Both the position numbers and the translations under genes were made by a program. 36,567 nucleotides of DNA from Mnemiopsis leidyi (lineage: Eukaryota; Ctenophora; Tentaculata; Lobata; Bolinopsidae): NCBI GenBank assembly GCA_000226015.1, contig JH152693.1:186623-223189 (forward strand), given 5' to 3'. Shown here in pieces: positions 30,683-36,567 of the stretch (positions are counted from its first letter, which is position 1; each line of letters opens with the position of its first letter). A model generated the notes under the pieces. It was given only the letters and a program-made list of their open reading frames with translations. It did no database searches and had not been told where the DNA came from.

Positions 30683-31259
30683 GGCAATTTTGTCCGATGT
30701 CGATGCAACAATATGACAACATTATGACAACATTATTATTAGGGTTATGACAACATTATGGGTTAGGGTTATGACAACATTAGGGTTATGACAACATTAT
30801 GACCACAATATGACAACATTATGACAACAATTAAGACCACATTGTGACAACATTATGGCAAACAACAATAAGATAACAAACCATAAAACAACATTGTGAC
30901 AACATTTAGACAACAATTAAGGGTTAGGGTTAAGGTTAGTGTTAGGATTAGGGTTACGGGTTAGGGTTAGGTTAATGTTTTACGGGTTAGGGTAAGGTTA
31001 ATAATTCAAATTGGCAAAGTTTTGTTGACTTTATCAATTCTGTTGTCTTAATGTTGTCATATTGTTGATTTAAACGAAATATTTGTTGTTTAATTGTTGC
31101 CTTAATGTTGTCATAATATTGTTAAATGGTTTGTTGTCTTATTGTTGTTTGTTGCCATAATGTTGTCATAATGTGGTCTTAATGTTGTCATAATGTTGCC
31201 ATATTGTGGTATTAATGTTGTCACAATGTTGTCATATTGTTGCACCGGACAAAATTGCC
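30683..31259. mobile_element. foldback element with telomere-like core
   Basis: Long arms of about 200-250 bp, built of degenerate ATGACAACATT units, are inverted copies of each other. The outermost 14 bases, GGCAATTTTGTCCG (30683-30696), recur inverted at 31246-31259. Flanks GAATAATT and GAATATTT could be an 8-bp target duplication with one mismatch. No coding frame. The loop holds GGGTTAGGGTT repeats. Confidence 0.65.
30916..31005 (+). repeat. interstitial telomere-like repeats
   Basis: Degenerate TTAGGG units (GGGTTAGGGTT, GGATTAGGGTTACGGG, GGGTTAGGGTAAGG) in the loop of the foldback element, with isolated TTAGGG units in its left arm from about 30739. Confidence 0.75.
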
Positions 31260-32710
31260 GAATATTTAATTTAGATTTGATCTTCTCCCTTTTATGATAA
31301 TAATAATATTGGCTCGGCTCTAAATTTTACGCCATCCAATTATCTACTTCGAGGGCACCGAAACTGTTTTTCCTGTGCTATTCGTCGCCATTGGATTATA
31401 CCATTGGATTTGATTTTGGTAATTCTACCACCTTTTTTAATTTCATCTGCTGGGATCAGAGGGTTGCTAAAAATGGTAAATTGGCATCGGATTTTTTTTT
31501 AATTCGAATTTGACATTGGCTTTTTATTTTTTTGTCTTATTGGTTTTTAATATTCCAAGTTGGCATTGGTTGTTTTTTGGCTTTTTACCAACGTTCAAAG
31601 TCAAACTTCAAGTTCAACTTTAAAATTTTTGATTGATCATAATCAAAAATGCTTGATTTTTTAGTTCAACTTCAAGTTCAACGTCACGGTCATGTTGGCA
31701 GTGGTTTTTTAGTTTTACTTTTAGTATGATTTACGGCTAACTTGACAGTCACATTGGTTATGGTTATCGTTTATCGATAAATCAATGCAATCTGTTATCT
31801 TTCATTTACTTCATGTTTAACACGTCATGTGCAAGAATTTGAAAATGAAAGGGAAAAAATATTTTACAACTTAAAGTTAAACCTAATTATCGTTGTGGGC
31901 ATGGTTTACTTTCAAAAATACAAATTAATTTTCGTAATTTATTATTCGGGACGTCCAAATTTCAAATTTCAAATAAAAAACAAAACAGTCGCTATGTACA
32001 CCAAATTGGTAAATTGGTTAGGTTTTTCTTTAAGTTTGGGATGATCGCAAACCCCCTTCCCTTATCATTGGTCATTAAATCCTAAAACTAAAACACCACG
32101 GTTCGCTAAGTTGCTTCAATTTTTATTGAATTTGAAACTGAAAGTCGTTTGTGTAATGGAACCACTGCGTAATTAAATAACTTTGATGTCTCGCGGCCGA
32201 GATGATTTGATTACTTTTCCATCAGTATCTTGCAAAGACGTCTCGGAGTGAGCCACTCAAAATGTTGTTTACCGTAAATTGGGGACGTTTGTGTTTGTTT
32301 CGACTTCTAATAGTACTACCTTACACATAAATTATATGAGTGAAGCCTTGTGTTAAGAATTAGATGGAGTAGGACTAGGAGTTAGATCGGACAGCTTTGA
32401 GCTTAAAACGTAGTACTAGTTACTGTTACAGTTACACTTACACATCAAAACTGTGTTATCTTTGACGCGCGATCCTGAGATGGTCTGGTCCATGGTAGGA
32501 AGCTAAAAATAAATGACAATGGTAATAGAGTTGGACAAGTAAACACACCATGTACAAATGCAGTGCACTATACATTTTACAAATTACGCTTACAGCTGCC
32601 AAGATAATGCATAAGTTGTCATATTGTCATAATCCGTTTTGACTTTTAGTTTTAGGACCCCCGATTGTTTGTCGCAATCTCATGACTTTGTCCCGCCCTA
32701 GATACAAAGC
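31260..32710. other. gene-free AT-rich region
   Basis: Degenerate direct repeats (TTCAAGTTCAAC, TTGGCATTGG) between about 31480 and 31740; otherwise no supported feature. The 71-codon frame at 31829-32044 has no gene-like character. Confidence 0.4.
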
Positions 32711-32961
32711 GGATAAAAGTGAAAATGAAATGTTGGTCGAAGTTAAGCGTGCTGTACAATCGGTCGTTCGCGTTATACTTATAGTTATACCGTATTAGTG
32801 TGTTTTATTTTTGAGTTTGACTTGATTAAGTCCGGCCCTTTTGCTGAGGTACAGCTGGTACGACTACGATAGTTATACGACTACAAGTTACAAATACGAT
32901 CCTTATAACTTGTTATGACGTCTAAGCCTAGCTAACCAGTGTTCATTTAAAATACTTTTAG
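32711..32961 (+). promoter_or_regulatory. probable promoter and spliced 5' UTR of the SOUL gene
   Basis: GATAAAAG at 32712-32719 is a weak TATA-like box. A possible 5' UTR exon would end at 32848 and the UTR intron at 32961, four bases before the ATG. No transcript evidence. Confidence 0.3.
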
Positions 32962-32965
32962 GACA

Positions 32966-34357
32966 ATGAGAACATTTACGTTGACATTACTGTTAGCGGT
33001 GGTTCTTGCAACTACCGCTAAAAGCAAGGGGGGATCTCGGTCAAGACTCGGTTACCGAGAGTGCAAAGATTTTAAAAGTGGATACAAGAACATCACGGAC
33101 AAAGCAATGAAGTGGGTGAAACCAAAACCTCTGTCCGCTATTTGTGGTGTAGATGGTGAGTGCCCTGAAGTTGAGGAACTAGCTAACAGACACTGTGGCT
33201 TTGGAATCAGGAAGATAGCTGCTGGAAAGTGGGTGTCTACACATCTAGATGAGAGCGATGGCGAACAAAAGTACAACCGAGCTTTCATGAGACTGTTCGG
33301 CTACATCAGCGGAACTGGAAACGATGAAAGAGCTAACATCCCCATGACTTCTCCCGTTATAGTGATGACAAACCTGGACGAGAGCTACAGACAGGGAGAC
33401 GGCTCCATGCACTTCTACATCCCCTCACAGTTCCAGGAAAACACTCCCAACCCTACAAACGAAGATGTAGAGATTGAAGAGTGGGAAGATGTTACTGTTT
33501 ACTACCGATCGTTCGGCTACAAAGGACTGTATGTCTCCCCGGAAGTTTGGGAGCGAGAGTTTGGTTATCTAGCTCGTGCTATTGTGGACGCGTCTCTCTC
33601 CTCGGACTGGAGCCGAGCGATAACGGGAACTTTCACACAGCCAGGCGTAGGAGAGCAGCGTCATGAGGTTATGTTTGTTGCGAGGGGTCACTACAGCTAT
33701 TACTACGAGACGACCGACTTCTCGTGGAAGGACGCTCGAGGCTACAAGGACTGTAAAAAGTATCCCGACACGGAAAAGCCCAAAGCTGTGGAAAGTTTGT
33801 GTGGGAACTATGCTCAGTGTCCGGCGGTTGAGGATGTAGAGACAAACGGTTGTGGATACGGAAAAAGGAAAATCAAGGCTGGAAGTTGGGTTAGCACTGA
33901 GATTTTTGCCTCGGACGGAGATGACAGGTACTTCACGGCGCTAGAGCGTCTCGCTAACTACATCGGGGGCCAAAACGAAGATTCCCAGAATATTGAGATG
34001 ACCGTTCCAGTGATAACCAAGAACTACCTGGATGAGAATTTCGATGAGACAAGGTCTACCATGCACTTCTACTTGCCCCCGGAGTTCCACGAGAATCCAC
34101 CAGCTCCCACTGATGACCTAGTTGAGATTGAGGAGTGGGCTGACACGGTCGTCTTCTACAGAACATTCGGGGACGATATTACGAACATCGACGTGGAGGC
34201 CTTCTGGGAGAAGGAGTTCACAATTTTAGGAGAGGTGCTGGCTCAGGCTGAGGAAGATTTCTTCCCGTACGTTGCCATTACTGCATCCTTCACCCGGCCC
34301 GGATACGGACAGCAGCGTCACGAGGCGATGTTCATGCAGGTGGATGAAGAGGAGTAA
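32966..34357 (+). CDS. secreted protein with two tandem SOUL (HEBP-like) domains
   Basis: One 463-codon frame. Residues 1-18 (MRTFTLTLLLAVVLATTA) are a signal peptide. Two homologous SOUL-type units follow, about 31-250 and 258-459. Each has an ECxD or CxEVE-like Cys-rich start, GxGIRKIxAGxWVST, an IxMTxPVI strand, MHFYxPxxFxENxPxPTxDxVEIEEW, and a closing FTxPGxGxQRHEAMF. The units align along their length, so they arose by internal duplication. SOUL/HEBP proteins bind haem or related tetrapyrroles; paired cysteines and the signal peptide suggest an extracellular form. ATG 32966 is chosen for the signal peptide. An acceptor (ACTTTTAG, ending 32961) just before it suggests a 5' UTR intron from a GAG/GTACAG donor at 32849. 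Confidence 0.92.
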   Translation: MRTFTLTLLLAVVLATTAKSKGGSRSRLGYRECKDFKSGYKNITDKAMKWVKPKPLSAICGVDGECPEVEELANRHCGFGIRKIAAGKWVSTHLDESDGEQKYNRAFMRLFGYISGTGNDERANIPMTSPVIVMTNLDESYRQGDGSMHFYIPSQFQENTPNPTNEDVEIEEWEDVTVYYRSFGYKGLYVSPEVWEREFGYLARAIVDASLSSDWSRAITGTFTQPGVGEQRHEVMFVARGHYSYYYETTDFSWKDARGYKDCKKYPDTEKPKAVESLCGNYAQCPAVEDVETNGCGYGKRKIKAGSWVSTEIFASDGDDRYFTALERLANYIGGQNEDSQNIEMTVPVITKNYLDENFDETRSTMHFYLPPEFHENPPAPTDDLVEIEEWADTVVFYRTFGDDITNIDVEAFWEKEFTILGEVLAQAEEDFFPYVAITASFTRPGYGQQRHEAMFMQVDEEE

Positions 34358-34572
34358 GTCATTGAACAGAAAAGCAACCACTTCTTAACGATGGAATAAC
34401 ACTATTTTTAGGACTCAACAGTCTAAATTAAGATAGGCAGTTCTTTGGAGTTGGACTTAAGGTTAGAAAAAATGACAAAATATTTTTTTTTAAAGTGTAG
34501 ATAACCGCTATCAATGGTTAATCATCATCATCATCATATGACAATTTGTGGATTAGCAAATGAAGTAGTCTG

Positions 34573-34578
34573 AATAAA
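34573..34578 (+). terminator. candidate polyadenylation signal of the SOUL gene
   Basis: AATAAA about 215 bp after the stop codon; a second AATAAA stands at 34643-34648. Confidence 0.5.
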
Positions 34579-34649
34579 TTAAAACACTATTACATTTTGA
34601 ATTTGATTTATTACATTTAATATGAATTGATCCTGCATGGTAAATAAAC

Positions 34650-36567
34650 CTTCTCTTGTGTTAATTTAAATAATACCTCGGTATAAAGTTCCTTTCTAAA
34701 TAGTACTAGGTTTTTTGGATAACAAATACCATGTGCTATATTGTTAGATGGCCAAGAATTTCCAATTTTTAGCATTTCTTCCTCTAATGCTGCTTAATTA
34801 TGACAAAAGGTTCAAATACTAATAGTAATAATATATTTGAATAGGTTCTCAGAACAAAATTGAAATCTTGAGTTACCAATTTGGTTATAAAGGCTTAAAG
34901 GTGAATTAGAAACAAGACGATTCGAATAGAATTTACTCATCGGCAAATTAATTTATATAATATGATCCGATCACAACAGTGACAGTAATTGGAAAATAAT
35001 CAAAGCACTGCCTGAAATTTGGAGTGAATTCGGGAATACCGACGCTTAAAAATTAGGGGTCGTTCACAATTTACATAAGTCATATTATGGATCGCTATTA
35101 TAACTTTGATTTTGAAAGATTTTGAAAATTTCCCCAATCTGTGCCCTGATCGTGCTCGTAGTCGTACTTATACTAGCAGTAGTACTATATAGTAGCACTA
35201 TACTCATACTAATAGTCGTAGTCGTTATTGTGCGTAATTATTCTTGAGAACACCTCCCTTTAACTCTTTTAGTATTCATAGCTGAAAGCAACTTACTCTT
35301 TTAGTATTAATAGCTGATAACACAATTATTTAGGTACATGTGAACGGCCCTCATCGACGAATCATATTTAGTTTAATCTATGTCTCTATTACTATAATAT
35401 TACAATAAAATCGACCAGTATGTTTGATCACTCGTCACAACGATTGAGAAAGCACATTAATTTGAAATCAAAATGAAAAATTCATGCAGGTCTTTTTCTG
35501 GACCTTTAAACTTAATAAACTTACAAACTTTACGTTAGACATTGACCATTCTCAAACTTAAGTCTTTGTGAGCGTCTGATAAAAGTAGATAGAGTTCATT
35601 TAAATGATTTTAAAATGCCAACAAAAAACTACTCAAGTTCAATACATCTTCAAGTCTTCAATTGCACTCTTCGGCAAGTCCATCGATATTCAATTTTAAC
35701 CAACACTATAAGTATACACTTTACACTGCACTTAATCATTATTAAAATTTGAATAAATACGGGTAAAACAACAGGTTTCCTGTTAAACTTATTGAAACGA
35801 CAGTCCAAATCATCTGAAAACTTTCATAGGAAAGTTCCTATTTGTGCCAGTTACAGAAAGATTCGGGTTGTTCGTCTTCCTTTGATGACCACCCTGCCTT
35901 TTGCCTCGGGTCTGAGGGGTTCTTGCATTGGCAGGTCCTCCATAGATTCGGGCCTTCTCTGCCATCTTCATGTTTGTATCTATAGGTTGAAGCTTTGTCA
36001 GCAATAAGTCATTAGTCATTAATTAATCAAAATTTTGTTGCAGTGCACACCGTCACGACATTTTATTCTCTGAGAGCCGAGAGGGTCGGACAAAGTCAGA
36101 CAATTAAAACTGCATACTCCTTTACTTAGGTCTGGGACAAATTACTAAATTAATGTAACGTGCTGGGCTATGCCGCGCATGTGCGCACTAGGAATTACCG
36201 CCGCGCAGAGTCACACTCGCTGTGAGCAACATTACTTGTGATGGCAAAAAATATTTCGCGCGTTCCGTGCCTATAGATCCAGTAGATGAATCCGAAAATT
36301 GTATCCACTTTTGGGACAGTAAATTTCAGGCCTAAAACCGGTTCGACATAACTTAAATACGGAACTAGGTGGTGAATATGGTCGATGCTCACTTCTTAAA
36401 GCCTAATTGGACGCTCTGTCATGCTCCTGGTTCCTGGAATGAACAGAATGAACAAAAATGGACGAAAATTTCAAAGTCTCCGAAACGCCCCAAAATGACT
36501 CGGAATCGGTTTGTATCGTTATTAGAAGTGTCCCTGCAAAGTTTGGGCCCTCGTATAATGTCCGGAA
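34650..36567. other. intergenic region right of the SOUL gene
   Basis: AT-rich, no confident gene. Contains one GC-richer patch at 35850-35965 (see possible exon) and a CGCGCATGTGCGCA string at about 36173. Confidence 0.4.
35851..35965 (-). CDS. possible terminal exon of an unidentified gene
   Basis: On the minus strand a short frame ending at TAA (35851-35853) reads SMEDLPMQEPLRPEAKGRVV then IKGRRTTRIFL, with coding-like codon use in a GC-richer patch. The upstream limit is a TGA near 35975, with only weak acceptors between. Other frames are also open here, including a 69-codon one on the same strand. Family not recognised; could be chance. Confidence 0.2.

Noticed and set aside
33052..33288. 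78-codon frame antisense to the SOUL gene
   Set aside because: Shadow of the real gene on the other strand.
35810..36019. 69-codon basic minus-strand frame as a ribosomal protein
   Set aside because: Resembles ribosomal proteins only in composition; no matching motif, and competing frames are equally open.
36173..36186. NRF1 promoter site (CGCGCATGTGCGCA)
   Set aside because: Two extra bases compared with the TGCGCATGCGCA palindrome and no gene start identified nearby.

Overview
The window is animal nuclear DNA: GT-AG introns, metazoan-type 5S rRNA genes, TTAGGG-like repeats, short transposon remnants and single-copy animal genes. The compact, AT-rich layout with many genes inside the introns of one host gene recalls ctenophore genomes (Mnemiopsis-like). 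That lineage is an inference from layout only; no marker here fixes it.

One gene dominates: the checkpoint kinase ATR, plus strand, from beyond the left edge to a stop at 29947. I could chain 45 coding exons (172-29947) whose splice phases all agree; together they encode 2230 residues. HEAT repeats come first, then the UME region, the FAT domain, an intact PIKK kinase core and the FATC tail. The first few hundred residues lie left of the window.

Five other protein genes sit in ATR introns: a cathepsin L-like protease on the minus strand (4071-6032), a second one on the plus strand (8868-10417), a head-to-head pair of near-identical proteins of unknown function (21468-22043 minus, 22641-23219 plus), and an intronless 11-beta-HSD1-like dehydrogenase that has lost its catalytic tyrosine (23620-24576 minus). 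Two 5S rRNA genes, both minus strand, sit in two further ATR introns. Right of ATR, a secreted protein with two SOUL domains (32966-34357) is the only other confident gene.

The most unusual signal is the relation between minisatellites and splice sites. At four ATR exon borders the tandem repeat includes the exon-intron junction, so the splice site itself is present in 2 to 5 copies: a 41-bp unit at 3019, a 21-bp in-frame unit at 12945, a 34-bp duplication at 15596, and a 55-bp unit carrying the 3' splice site of a kinase-domain exon at 27871. Five more arrays start within about 15 bp of a splice site or run into one. The 21-bp case would give ATR isoforms growing in 7-residue steps.

The assembly has a 10-N gap at 18825-18834. 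It is flanked by two copies of the same ATR exon, one frameshifted; this looks like two haplotypes laid end to end rather than a real exon duplication. Transposon-like items include a foldback element with a telomere-like core, a short element with an 8-bp target duplication, and a four-copy dispersed repeat family.
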